Assembly (NCBI GenBank): GCA_910588555.1
Contig: CAJUPC010000017.1
Span: 1 to 47,812 of the forward strand
DNA length: 47,812 bases
Source: Candidatus Gastranaerophilales bacterium
Lineage (GTDB): Bacteria; Cyanobacteriota; Vampirovibrionia; Gastranaerophilales; Gastranaerophilaceae
Reading direction: 5' to 3'
Shown here: one piece after another, positions 1-9,200 of the stretch
Numbering within the stretch: the first letter of the stretch is position 1
How the letters are laid out: each line of letters begins with the position of its first letter
Made by a program: the position numbers and the translations under genes
Notes under the pieces: model-generated
What the model was told of the DNA's origin: nothing
The model's input: the letters and a program-made list of their open reading frames with translations, nothing else
Database searches by the model: none

Positions 1-1
1 T

Positions 2-598
2 TTTCATAGAAATAATGATACATATAGATTGTTAATTAATCTATGTTACATAATATGTAATGGAATGATAATGACAACAGAGGATGGTAGTTATAAAATT
101 TGTAATTATATAAATGAAAGTCAGTTATATTCATTGTTTCAGCGTTTTGTTCTTAATTATTATAAAAAACATTATCCTCAGTTAAAACCGGCTGCTTCAA
201 AAATCGAATGGGATATTGAAGATAATGAAGGTATTGAACTTTTGCCAAATATGAGAACTGATATCACACTTTTTAATGGTAATCATTCATTAATAATCGA
301 TACTAAATTTTATTCAAAGAAAATTTTGCAATCTTATTATGGTAAACAATCTATAGATTCTTCACATTTATATCAAATACTGGCATATGTTAAAAATAAA
401 GATAAATATAATACAGGAAATGTGAGCGGATTAATATTATATGCTAAAAATGAAAATATTAACAAAATACTTTTAGATAAAAAGATAGGAAAAAATAGGA
501 TTCAAGCATTAACTTTGGATTTAAATGTAAAATGGGAAGTTATAAAGCAAGAATTAAATAACATAATTGAAGATCACTTTAGCGTCACTACTCGTTGA
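2..598 (+). CDS. mcrC: McrC-like restriction subunit, C-terminal part (5' truncated by window edge)
   Basis: The frame is open to the left edge of the window, so this is the 3' part of a longer gene and the in-frame TTG at 29 is not a believable start. The visible part resembles the C-terminal nuclease domain of McrC, the partner of the GTPase McrB in modified-cytosine-dependent restriction. Support comes from the stretch LLPNMRTDITL followed by LIIDTKFY, which fits the D...(D/E)xK core of a PD-(D/E)xK nuclease, and from YYGKQSIDSSHLYQILAYV, typical of the family. The N-terminal part, and mcrB if present, would lie to the left. Its 3' end overlaps the convergent MlaA fusion gene by 11 bp. Confidence is good for the family and moderate for an intact system. 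Confidence 0.8.
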   Translation, partial: FHRNNDTYRLLINLCYIICNGMIMTTEDGSYKICNYINESQLYSLFQRFVLNYYKKHYPQLKPAASKIEWDIEDNEGIELLPNMRTDITLFNGNHSLIIDTKFYSKKILQSYYGKQSIDSSHLYQILAYVKNKDKYNTGNVSGLILYAKNENINKILLDKKIGKNRIQALTLDLNVKWEVIKQELNNIIEDHFSVTTR

Positions 599-2675
599 GC
601 AATGCTGTTTTTTCTGTCAGGGAAATTTCTTTTTTCAAATCTTCAAGAAATTCCGGTGTATACATGAAGCCTAAATGTGCTCCGTTGCTTAGAAGTGTTG
701 TTTTTTTACCTGAGCATATTTTAAGTTTTTTCAACTGAGTTTGATTTACTAAATAATCATCTACTGAATGATAAATTTTATAGTTAGAACTGTTTTGCAA
801 GAAGCTTGCAAGTGATAAAAGGCTTGTGTCATATTTTAAATCATCAATTGTATTATATTCATTGCCGAGAATATATTTTTCCATGTAGTCTCTATAATTC
901 ATGTTATTTAATGTTTCATAAATACCAGTAACTTTATTTTTAGGAGTTTTTTCAATTGTAAAAATTAAATCCGAAAGTTTTTGGTGCATTATAAATCCTG
1001 TAATTAACTTCCCTTCTTCTTCTGTAAACGGAAGTTTACCGATTTGGAAGTCTTTTTGTTCATCTTTCATATCTGCAAGCTGGATAACTTTTGAAGCGGT
1101 TGATGCAACTCGATTTTTTAAGTCATCGGGATTTTTGTTCCATTCTTCACCGTTTTTGTCTACTTGTTCCATAGCATACATAAGGTCAATCGGAGGACAT
1201 ATTGAAATGTATTTTGTTATATTCAAAGTATTTTCTTTTGACTCTTTGTCAGCAAGAAACAACGTCATCATAGCACCGAATGAAGTTCCGAGAACGGTTT
1301 TTTGAGGGAATTTGCATTCATATTTATTTTCAAGTTTTTCGACAATTTTAGATGTCACATCATGCAGGTATTCGGCATCTTTTACAGGCAATCCAGGGTG
1401 ATAGCCGTCTGGCATGCTTTTTACGAATTCCCATTGAAAATGGCTTCCTTGAATTACAACCGAATATCCTTCATCATAGAAGAGTTTTGCCATGACAACA
1501 GAATGGTGTGATTGTATGCCTTCGCCGATTGACGGATAAATTATTGCTAAAGGTGCATTTTTGTCTTTTTGCATAATATAGCGGAATTTGTAATCCTCTT
1601 TATCGGGTGTGATATTAACCGATGATGTTTTGATTTTTTTACAGAAACATCTGTTCCATATTGAAAGTTCGTTCCATATAGAGTCACTGACATCAGGCAG
1701 GTCAAAAAGAGCTGTTCTCATTGAATCAACCACGGGACATTGCGGGTTGTAATCAGGAAGGAGCATATCCGCCATAAGTTTAGAATTGTTCGCGTTGTAG
1801 CTTTTTAAAACAATATCATCAATATTTGTTCCGCCTTTAATGATTTTTGCAACGGTAAGTTCATCTTCTGGTGCGTCAATACCGCGCATATCAACAAGCT
1901 CAGGGGTAGAGTCAGGGTTTTCTTCAACAGTTTTGAAGCCATTTTCTAATACTTCTTTTCTGTCTAAATTTTCGGTCTTGATGTAATTATCAAGTCCGTA
2001 CATTTTTCGTGCAATATCGTACGGGTCTGCATAGGTTGATTCTATCATTTTAATAAACGGCTGCATATATGAAGTTCTATTGACTGTCAATCCAGCTTTA
2101 ACCATTGCCAGAACTGGAGTTGCCACATAAGTTGTAGGGTTGAGTGATGTGTCTAAAATTTTTCCTGCCGCACCGCGCATTGTTGTTCCGTTCATAACAG
2201 GCAAGACAAGGTAAGGACCTGAATTACATTTACAGCGGGTTAAAGCTTGTTCCATATCCTCAGTTGACGGCTCAAGGTGAAAGAATTTTTTTGCAGGGTC
2301 ATACATTCCGCCAAGACCTAATGTTGTGTTGGTTAAAAATCTTACTGTTTCTCTGCCGGAGGTTTTGAAATCTTTTTGTATCATGCTGCTTACAAGTCTT
2401 TTGGGGTATTCAATATTTTTATATGCACTGTGAATTCTTTCAATACCGTATTCGGGCAGAATTGATGACCATAAAATATGCACGGGTCTTATGGCATATT
2501 TATTTAAACCTAAATTGAATGCAAAAACTTTTCTGTTCATTTTTTCGAATTTATCTGCACCAAGATACATATATCCGTAATCGGGGTATTTTGATTGTTG
2601 TTTTATGAGTTCTTCGGCTTGAACGGTATTAATTATGCATAATAAAATAGCCGCGGCAGTAAGTAATTTTTTCAT
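588..2675 (-). CDS. MlaA (VacJ)-domain protein fused to an alpha/beta-hydrolase domain
   Basis: This 695-residue exported protein appears to combine two functions. Residues 1-20 form a Sec signal peptide ending VQA/EE, with no convincing lipobox, unlike the lipoprotein E. coli MlaA. Residues about 35-250 match MlaA: DKFEKMNRKVFAFN and RFLTNTTLGLGGMYDPA. MlaA removes mislocalised phospholipid from the outer leaflet of the outer membrane. The C-terminal third looks like an alpha/beta hydrolase, with nucleophile elbow GTSFG (Ser465), a likely acid in HSVDD, and His667 in NGAHLGF. I chose the ATG at 2675 because AAAGAGGA lies 6 nt upstream; a longer reading frame begins 42 nt earlier without such support. 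It ends overlapping the mcrC remnant and follows nif3 after about 110 bp. The hydrolase substrate is unknown; a lipid ester is an attractive inference. Confidence 0.85.
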   Translation of the reverse strand: MKKLLTAAAILLCIINTVQAEELIKQQSKYPDYGYMYLGADKFEKMNRKVFAFNLGLNKYAIRPVHILWSSILPEYGIERIHSAYKNIEYPKRLVSSMIQKDFKTSGRETVRFLTNTTLGLGGMYDPAKKFFHLEPSTEDMEQALTRCKCNSGPYLVLPVMNGTTMRGAAGKILDTSLNPTTYVATPVLAMVKAGLTVNRTSYMQPFIKMIESTYADPYDIARKMYGLDNYIKTENLDRKEVLENGFKTVEENPDSTPELVDMRGIDAPEDELTVAKIIKGGTNIDDIVLKSYNANNSKLMADMLLPDYNPQCPVVDSMRTALFDLPDVSDSIWNELSIWNRCFCKKIKTSSVNITPDKEDYKFRYIMQKDKNAPLAIIYPSIGEGIQSHHSVVMAKLFYDEGYSVVIQGSHFQWEFVKSMPDGYHPGLPVKDAEYLHDVTSKIVEKLENKYECKFPQKTVLGTSFGAMMTLFLADKESKENTLNITKYISICPPIDLMYAMEQVDKNGEEWNKNPDDLKNRVASTASKVIQLADMKDEQKDFQIGKLPFTEEEGKLITGFIMHQKLSDLIFTIEKTPKNKVTGIYETLNNMNYRDYMEKYILGNEYNTIDDLKYDTSLLSLASFLQNSSNYKIYHSVDDYLVNQTQLKKLKICSGKKTTLLSNGAHLGFMYTPEFLEDLKKEISLTEKTALLNE

Positions 2676-2786
2676 GTAAATCCTCTTTAAATATTTGACT
2701 TTATAATTGTTTTTCAAATTAAAGAGAAATATTACTGCCCGTGAGGATATTTATGCGGAGTATTTGTTATAAATTTATCTTATAAT

Positions 2787-3467
2787 CTATTCATAGCAAA
2801 ACGGACTTTTTTCGTTTGCATAAACAACTTCTGTGTCGCCGTTAATAAGGTTTTCAAAAACAGGCAAAACAAGAATTTCACTCTCAAAATGTCCGATATC
2901 AAAAATTGCAATTGGGCTTTCAAGTGCTGTATGGAATTTTAAATCTCCCGTAACTAATGCGTCGGCGTCGTTTTCATAAGCTTCTTGTATAAATTCTGAC
3001 CCGCTTCCTGCACAAAACGCAATTCTTTTTAAATGAGTTATATTTTTGTTATTAATATAGCGGAGATTGGGGGATATCGTTTTTAATTTTACTAACATAT
3101 CTTTCAATGAAATATCAGTATCAACGTATCTTAAAAAATCTTGCGTTTGGGCTGCTTTTAAGTCTAAATTTCTAATTAAAACATCAGTTGTTCCGCCGTA
3201 TGCTCTATCCAGATTTGTATGTGCGCAATAAATATCACTATGTTTCCAATCTAAAGGAACATAAAATAGCGGATGATGAGAAATTATCATATCACAATTT
3301 TTGTTTTTTGCCTGTGCTATTACATCTTCTGTAACAGTCAATGCAAGCATTATGCGTTTGATTTCATTTTTGGCTGTTTCTACGCACCAGCCCGAACAAT
3401 CCCATTTTTCTGATGTTTCAACGGGTGCAAAAGCTTGTATACGGCGAATAATTTCAGACTTATCCAT
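2787..3467 (-). CDS. Nif3-like dinuclear metal-centre protein (YqfO family)
   Basis: NIF3 family protein of about 226 residues. Diagnostic pieces are MIISHHPLFY, whose paired histidines bind the dinuclear metal centre, THTNLDRAYGG-like text near the middle (CAHTNLDRAYGGTTD), and the C-terminal FDIGHFESE, where His and Glu complete the site. Members are often named GTP cyclohydrolase 1 type 2, but their cellular role is poorly settled. The ATG at 3467 has GAGGAAA just upstream and lies inside the end of coaBC (8-bp overlap), so translation is probably coupled. A longer frame starting 27 nt upstream is less likely. The gene is the third of the run gmk-coaBC-nif3. Confidence 0.88.
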   Translation of the reverse strand: MDKSEIIRRIQAFAPVETSEKWDCSGWCVETAKNEIKRIMLALTVTEDVIAQAKNKNCDMIISHHPLFYVPLDWKHSDIYCAHTNLDRAYGGTTDVLIRNLDLKAAQTQDFLRYVDTDISLKDMLVKLKTISPNLRYINNKNITHLKRIAFCAGSGSEFIQEAYENDADALVTGDLKFHTALESPIAIFDIGHFESEILVLPVFENLINGDTEVVYANEKSPFCYE

Positions 3468-4623
3468 AAATTTCCTCAAAAATTTGACGTGCAATTGTCA
3501 TCTTGTCTACACGTTCAAGCTTTTTCATACCGCCGTTTTTGGCTAAAATAGTAACTTCATTATAGTCACTTGAAAATCCTATGTCCTTGCGTGAAATGTC
3601 ATTTGCAATAAGATAATCACATCCCTTTTTTGCAATTTTTTCTTTAGCATTTTCTATTAAGTTTTCTGATTCGGCACAGAAGCCGACAATAATTTGTCCT
3701 TGCTTTTGTGAGGAAATTTCTTTTAAAATATCAGGGTTTTTGACTAATTTTAAAGTAATTTCATCGTCAGCAGTTTTTTTCATTTTTTGTGAAGAAATTT
3801 CTTTTACTCTGTAATCTGCGACCGCAGCAGCCATTATAATACAATCAGCCGTTTCAAATTCTTTTTCGACAGCTTCTTTCATGTCGAGTGCGGATTTTAC
3901 TTTAATAACATCGTATTTTCTTGAAACTTCTTTTGTTGTAATCAAAACTACATCTGCGCCGAAACTTTTTGCCGTATCAGCAAGCGCCAGTCCCATTTTG
4001 CCCGACGAATAGTTTGAAATATACCTTACAGGGTCAATATTCTCAATTGTTCCGCCTGATGTTATTACGATTTTTTTGCCTGTAAGAGGTTTGTAATCTA
4101 ACAATTCAACAGTTTTATCAAAAATTTTTTCTAACGAACAAAGTCTGCCTTTTCCCTCGTAACCGCAAGCCAAAAAGCCGCTTTCGGGTTCTAAAATCGT
4201 ATAATGAAGTTTATTCAAATTTTCTTGTAAAATCGGATTGTCCCACATTCCGCAATTCATTGCAGGTGCAATAATTACAGGCTTTGTAAACGCGCATGCA
4301 ATTGAAGTTAAAAGGTTGTCGCAAACTCCTGTTGCGATTTTTGAAATCGTATTTGCCGTAGCAGGGGCAATCACCATAATATCTGCTTCATCAGCGTATG
4401 ATATATGTTCGGGCTTGAACTCTTTTATGTCAAATTCTTCAACCCCTACTTCGTTTTGGCTTAGGTTTTGAAGTGTCAGTTTTGTAACAAAATTAAGAGC
4501 ATTTTGTGTACAAACCACACGGACATTTGCGTTTGCTCGTTTATACATTCTAATAAGTTCGCAAATCTTATAAGCTGCAATTCCGCCTGTAATACCGACT
4601 AAAACCGTTTTGCCGCTTAACAT
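3460..4623 (-). CDS. coaBC: Bifunctional phosphopantothenoylcysteine decarboxylase / phosphopantothenate-cysteine ligase
   Basis: CoaBC carries out two consecutive steps of coenzyme A synthesis in the cytoplasm: joining cysteine to 4'-phosphopantothenate and decarboxylating the product. The N-terminal flavoprotein (CoaC) half begins GKTVLVGITGGIAAYK and carries PAMNCGMW (the PxMNxxMW motif) and the substrate-flap cysteine in GFLACGYEGKGRL. The CoaB half starts near residue 183 with ITSGGTIENIDPVRYISNYSSGKMG. At 387 residues it has the usual length. The ATG at 4623 overlaps the end of gmk by 7 bp, indicating an operon with gmk upstream and nif3 downstream. Confidence 0.96.
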   Translation of the reverse strand: MLSGKTVLVGITGGIAAYKICELIRMYKRANANVRVVCTQNALNFVTKLTLQNLSQNEVGVEEFDIKEFKPEHISYADEADIMVIAPATANTISKIATGVCDNLLTSIACAFTKPVIIAPAMNCGMWDNPILQENLNKLHYTILEPESGFLACGYEGKGRLCSLEKIFDKTVELLDYKPLTGKKIVITSGGTIENIDPVRYISNYSSGKMGLALADTAKSFGADVVLITTKEVSRKYDVIKVKSALDMKEAVEKEFETADCIIMAAAVADYRVKEISSQKMKKTADDEITLKLVKNPDILKEISSQKQGQIIVGFCAESENLIENAKEKIAKKGCDYLIANDISRKDIGFSSDYNEVTILAKNGGMKKLERVDKMTIARQIFEEIYG

Positions 4624-5177
4624 TTTTGTTCTCCGATTATAACATTTTCAAGCTCTGAAACTGCTCTTTCCAATTCGTCGTTTACAATTTTATAATCAAA
4701 ATTTTGAGCGCGTTCAAGTTCCTGCTTAACCTCGTGCAGGCGCTTTTGAATAGTTGCTTCGTCCTCTGTTTGACGACCTCTCAAACGTTTTTCAAGAGCT
4801 TCCAAAGACGGGGGAGCGATGAAAATCAAAACAGCTTCAGGCATTTGTTTTTTTACCTGCAGTGCGCCTTTTGTGTCTATTTCTAAAATAATGTCTTTTC
4901 CGTCGGCAAGACATTGTTTAATATATTTTCTTTTTGTGCCGTAACGGTTTCCCGCAAATTCTGCCCATTCAAGAAATTTGTCGTTATCAATACAGTTTTG
5001 AAACTCTTCTTTTGAAAGAAAAAAATAGTTTACACCGTCAACTTCACCTTCGCGCGGCAGTCTTGTAGTGCAGGAAATTGACAGCATAAAATGCGGGTTT
5101 TTGTTCAGAAAACCTTTTAAAACCGTGCCTTTTCCAACACCTGACGAACCTGATATTACAAATAATTTTTTGTTCAT
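4617..5177 (-). CDS. gmk: Guanylate kinase
   Basis: Guanylate kinase phosphorylates GMP to GDP with ATP. The P-loop is SGSSGVGKG near residue 10, followed by the GMP-binding segment SCTTRLPREGEVDGVNYFF and the lid-like RGRQTEDEATIQKRL. About 186 residues is normal. I chose the ATG at 5177, which gives the canonical MNKKLFVISG start, over the in-frame TTG 18 nt upstream. No Shine-Dalgarno is visible before it. Instead a TTTACA/TATAAT promoter ends 9 nt upstream of the ATG, so the transcript probably has a leader of only a few nucleotides. It heads the operon gmk-coaBC-nif3. Confidence 0.96.
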   Translation of the reverse strand: MNKKLFVISGSSGVGKGTVLKGFLNKNPHFMLSISCTTRLPREGEVDGVNYFFLSKEEFQNCIDNDKFLEWAEFAGNRYGTKRKYIKQCLADGKDIILEIDTKGALQVKKQMPEAVLIFIAPPSLEALEKRLRGRQTEDEATIQKRLHEVKQELERAQNFDYKIVNDELERAVSELENVIIGEQKC

Positions 5178-5186
5178 ATTAAAGTT

Positions 5187-5214
5187 ATTATACAACGAAA
5201 AAATTTATTGTAAA
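5187..5214 (-). promoter_or_regulatory. Promoter of the gmk-coaBC-nif3 operon
   Basis: On the minus strand TTTACA (5209-5214) is separated by 16 bp from a perfect TATAAT (5187-5192). Transcription would start at about 5180, only about 3 nt before the gmk ATG at 5177. The short or absent leader matches the geometry of several other promoters in the window. Confidence 0.65.
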
Positions 5215-5240
5215 AATTTTTTGTTGTATATCAAATTTTG

Positions 5241-5291
5241 TTAAAACTTAATCGGATAGTTTTTACCCACTTTGTCGATATTATTTGGATT
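5241..5291 (-). pseudogene. Remnant of a second pseudopilin C-terminus
   Basis: Directly after the stop codon of the neighbouring pseudopilin, the minus strand encodes NPNNIDKVGKNYPIKF and a stop. Its last residues, NYPIKF-stop, mirror the intact gene's DYPIKF-stop, and the two DNA segments (5242-5260 and 5294-5312) agree at 18 of 19 bases. This looks like the tail of a deleted or recombined second pilin copy rather than a gene. Confidence 0.55.
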
Positions 5292-5292
5292 T

Positions 5293-5937
5293 TTAAAACT
5301 TTATCGGATAGTCATCAGGGATTTTCCATCCTGCTTCAAAGATAAGAGCGGAGCAAGCCTCAATTGAGTTATTATTTTTACATCTTTCAATAATTTCTTC
5401 GTGTGTAGAATATTTAAAGTGCCAAGTTGGTATTTTCCCGTTAATGTAAATGCCGAACACGTCTTTACCGTTTGCAACATTTGAAGCTGAGGCATCTACA
5501 TTACTGTCCAGATTTTCACATGCTTTTTCATTTATACATACAGCAATATATGTACAATTCCAAGTAGTAATCGGTTCATTGGTCTCACGAGATTTGAAAA
5601 AATACAGTACTGTTCCGTCTGCTAAATATCCGTATACACCTTTTTGACCTTTTTCAACTTTTAAAAATTTCATATATGGAACATAATATTTATTGAACAT
5701 TTCAAGAGCAACGTCTCCATTCAATGGAGTGAAGCGCTCTCTATCACTATCACCATAGTCTAATTTAGCCATATTATAAGCTTGCAATAAAGCAGACGAT
5801 GTTTTTTTGAGTTTTTCAACAACGACTTGTTTTCTATGTTTAACTATGAGTGACGGCATAGTCAGCGCAGCAATCACGCCGATAATACCGAGGGTGATTA
5901 AGAGTTCTGCGAGTGTGAAAGCTATATTTTTGTTCAT
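5293..5937 (-). CDS. Type IV pilin-like / pseudopilin protein
   Basis: Prepilin-like protein of 214 residues. The leader MNKNIA is followed by the class III processing site and hydrophobic helix FTLAELLITLGIIGVIAAL, with Glu at mature position 5. Prepilin peptidase should cut before Phe7 and leave a membrane-anchored subunit whose globular part faces the periplasm or the surface. The globular region contains paired cysteines (WNCTYIAVCINEKAC) that may form disulphides. GGAG of AAGAGGAG lies 8-9 nt before the ATG. No assembly ATPase or secretin gene is present here, so the machine it serves is unknown. It is transcribed divergently from the small HTH gene. Confidence 0.88.
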   Translation of the reverse strand: MNKNIAFTLAELLITLGIIGVIAALTMPSLIVKHRKQVVVEKLKKTSSALLQAYNMAKLDYGDSDRERFTPLNGDVALEMFNKYYVPYMKFLKVEKGQKGVYGYLADGTVLYFFKSRETNEPITTWNCTYIAVCINEKACENLDSNVDASASNVANGKDVFGIYINGKIPTWHFKYSTHEEIIERCKNNNSIEACSALIFEAGWKIPDDYPIKF

Positions 5938-5991
5938 ATTAATAACTCCTCTTTTAAATTAATAATTTAATTTTAAAGTATTAATTTAAAA

Positions 5992-6021
5992 ATGTCAATA
6001 TAGATTTAAATAAGGTATTCT
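5992..6021 (+). promoter_or_regulatory. Putative promoter of the small HTH gene
   Basis: ATGTCA (5992-5997), an 18-bp spacer and TATTCT (6016-6021) precede the ATG at 6028 by exactly 6 nt. The predicted start site therefore coincides with the start codon. The match to consensus is moderate. Confidence 0.4.
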
Positions 6022-6027
6022 TGATTT

Positions 6028-6243
6028 ATGGGAATATGCAATGAAATTAAAAAATTAATGATTGATAATGATGTCACAATTACTCAGTTGGCACGCATAA
6101 TTGCCGATGTTAAAAACAAACACTATACAGTCCAAAATTTATCTCAAAAATTACGCAACAATACACTTAACGCCTCAGAAATCGATATTATTTTGAATGC
6201 ATTAAAATATCAAATATATTTTTATCCGCAAAAACGCGGCTAG
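6028..6243 (+). CDS. Small helix-turn-helix-like protein, hypothetical
   Basis: A 71-residue basic protein that I cannot assign to a named family. The segment ITQLARIIADVKNKHYTVQNLSQKLRNNTL resembles an Xre-type helix-turn-helix: a helix, a turn, and a recognition helix with NLSQKLRN. It ends with ILNALKYQIYFYPQKRG, which could be a dimerisation strand. A DNA-binding regulator is therefore plausible, and the adjacent divergent pseudopilin gene is a candidate target. There is no good Shine-Dalgarno; the upstream promoter-like sequence suggests a leaderless mRNA. Its stop lies 3 bp from the convergent GH13-like gene. Confidence 0.65.
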   Translation: MGICNEIKKLMIDNDVTITQLARIIADVKNKHYTVQNLSQKLRNNTLNASEIDIILNALKYQIYFYPQKRG

Positions 6244-6245
6244 TT

Positions 6246-9200
6246 TTATTTTATAACTGCAAGTTTTGAACCTGTAACAGCCTGCTGTTTCTTTTGATAT
6301 GGGTTTGATGTGAAATGATATTGTGCGTTATACATTGAACGTCTGCCCGTAAATGTTGGTTCGTGATACAGGACAAGAGTTGAATCATTAATTGTAATTG
6401 GGCCGATTGGTTTTCTGTCAGTTCCTTCCGCTCTGGTAAGCTGATTATTGCCGTTTACGTAATAGATATCGTTTTTGTCATTTGCGTTTACAAATTTTGT
6501 ACCTGCTTTTAAACCGGCTACAACACCTGCTCTGCCATCTCTGCCTTCTGTTAAATCAATTGAGTTAAGTTTGATTTCGGCAGGTCTATAATATTCGTCA
6601 AATTTATGGTTTAGACCTTCTGTGTTGAATACCGAAATTGTCATTGCGCCGTCGGTGCTGTGTCTTAACAGAGCTGAAACAGTTGTTTCTCTACCGTCGT
6701 TAAGATATGCTTTTTGTTCTTTCAAAGCAATCGGAGTACCGTCATTTAACGGGTGTAATTCTTTTCTTGTGCGAAGATTAAACTGATAATCCATATAATC
6801 TTTATGACGTTTTACAAACTCTTTGTATTCGGGACTTTTGGGGTCTGCCCAGTCATCGCGGATAATGTTGCGGTTTTGGAGGTATATGTTTTTTGAAGTT
6901 GTTTCATAACCTGTTGAACCGTATTCGTCACCTGCAAATAATGTCGGGTTGCCGACAAGCGCGGTCAAGAACTTGGTTTGACCTAAAAGCCTTGACATTG
7001 CAGGGTCAATAATGTTTTCCAGTGCTTTGTCTTTAAGTTTTTTTCTTTCATCTTTTGTAAGACGCGCTTTTGTATCAGGAGCAATAAAGTCCATTTCATC
7101 TAAAACCGTATCAACAGCAAAGTTGTAATCTTTTGAGCCAAAACCGTCAGCTTCAAAGAGTTTACCCTTATGTCTGCCGTTAGTAATATTTTTTAATGCT
7201 TCAATCATTTGTTCATATATATAATGACTTCTGCCTGCATCCATACCGATTTGGTTTGTGGCTTTACCCATCCCGCTTGAAATTGATTCCGCTTTTGCGA
7301 TTGCAAGATTGCTTACGCGTCTGAAATCATAGTTATTGACCGCATTCGGGTCTGGTTCTGTACCGTAACCTATTCCTTTAAGCAATTTGTATGCTCTGTT
7401 TCTGTATTCAAAGTTGGATTGTTCGGACAAATCTGTGTAAACCATATCCATATCGGTTGCAAAGCCTTCTAATGCACGGCATTTGTCGTGGTTGCCAGCA
7501 AATGTGTATGAGTATAAAATTGTTTCAAGAGGTCCGAAGTTAAGGAAATTGCCGCCACCTATCAACTGTTCCAAAATTGTTGTGCCGTGCATATAACCTT
7601 TTTCAGGTGAACTTGCACCATCGTAATCAAACAGTTTTCCAAATATTTTTGTAATATCTGATGAGAAGTGGGTGTAGTTTGCAGTTGTAGTAAAGCCTGC
7701 TTCGTTGATAAGTTTTTTAACGGCTTCGTTTACATTGGAAAATCTTGAGCCTGATTTGTAGCCCGAGCCTTTGCCGTAGATTTCGCCTTCGTCGGTTACT
7801 TCTGCCGCAATATATGCTGCGGGGTGGTATTCTTTTACGCCGTCAGTGAATTTTGACCAAAATTTTATCACAGAATTCCAAGTGTTTGTAAAATCTGTTT
7901 TTTGGCGTCTGACAGATTCAATGTCTGCAATATCTTTTGTTGCGTCAATTCTCCAGTCCAAACCTGCACCGCTTCTGTTTACAATCATTTCTGCAAGTTT
8001 GAAACTTTCAACATTTGTGCCTTTTATTGATTTGAACAAAGCGTCGGCTAATTTTTCTTTATCTGAATTGTTTATTTTTTTAATACCGTTTTTTACTTTT
8101 GAAATCAAAGACAGAGCTTCGTCTTCGGGGCTGTCTGCAATTATGCCAATTGAAAGGAGTGAAGTATTTTTCAAATCTTTGTAGTTGTATGATAATTCGC
8201 CTGTTTCATTGTCAGATTTGAATTCTGCTTTTGGTGAAATTGATTTTATAATTGCAAAACGTGCAATTTCTGATGTCAAATGCGGAAGAATATATTTTGC
8301 GTAGGCTGTTGGGTTTCCTTTTTCATCATGAAGCATGTTTTCTTTCGGGAGTTTATCTTCAACTGTTTTCAAAATATCTTTTGCAAGATTTGACATTTCA
8401 GTTAAATACATTTTGTCAGCTTGTTTATATGCATACTCATATTCAGGCAGAAGATGAGGATTTTTTTGTTGATACATATCAAATCTTGAAAGACCTAATT
8501 GAGCTTCATTTCCTGCTCTTTTTGAAATGAAAGGCGACGCAAATACTGCTGCGATATCATCGCCGATTTCTATTGAATCAAGCGGAGTATCCATTAATCC
8601 GCGAAGCATGATATCGTCAAAAGACTCTTTTGATTTTGCACCTTTAAGCTCATATCTGTTATTTAATACGTTTTTGACTATTTCTTTTGTTACGTCTAAA
8701 TCTTTCGGGAAAACTTTTCCGTCAGCCTGTTTTGTAATCTTTTCGAATATTTCATCAGCATTTTTACCGTTGATGTTTTTCAAATGCTGTGCGGCATTAA
8801 GGTTTAAGATACGATTGGTTTTTTGAGTCCAGTATTTACCTGCAGAAACCGCATAATCCTGAACTTCAAAATGTTTGTGCTCCATAAGTCTTTTTTGAGC
8901 TTCACGTTTGTTGGTATCAGGAATGTTTTTCAAGTTTTGAGTTTCCGCATGTGATGTTACAAATGCAAGTCTTGCAATATCAACGTTTGCATCCCATGTT
9001 TCAAATCCGCCTTCATGTTTTCCGTCAAGTCCGAAGTATTCAAAGTGTGATACCATTCTTGTACCTAAAGCACTTTTTAAATCTACAACCGGGTCTTTAT
9101 CGGCTTTTGCTTTTTGGTTGTATTCGTTAAGGAGTTCAATATTTTTCTTGTATGTTTCGGGGTTAATTCTAAAGCTGTAAGGAACAACAGTGTCATTGTG

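Noticed and set aside
2636..2675. Lipobox in the MlaA fusion (Cys12 in LLC)
   Set aside because: The residue before Cys is Leu and the hydrophobic core continues after it; cleavage at VQA/EE by signal peptidase I fits better.
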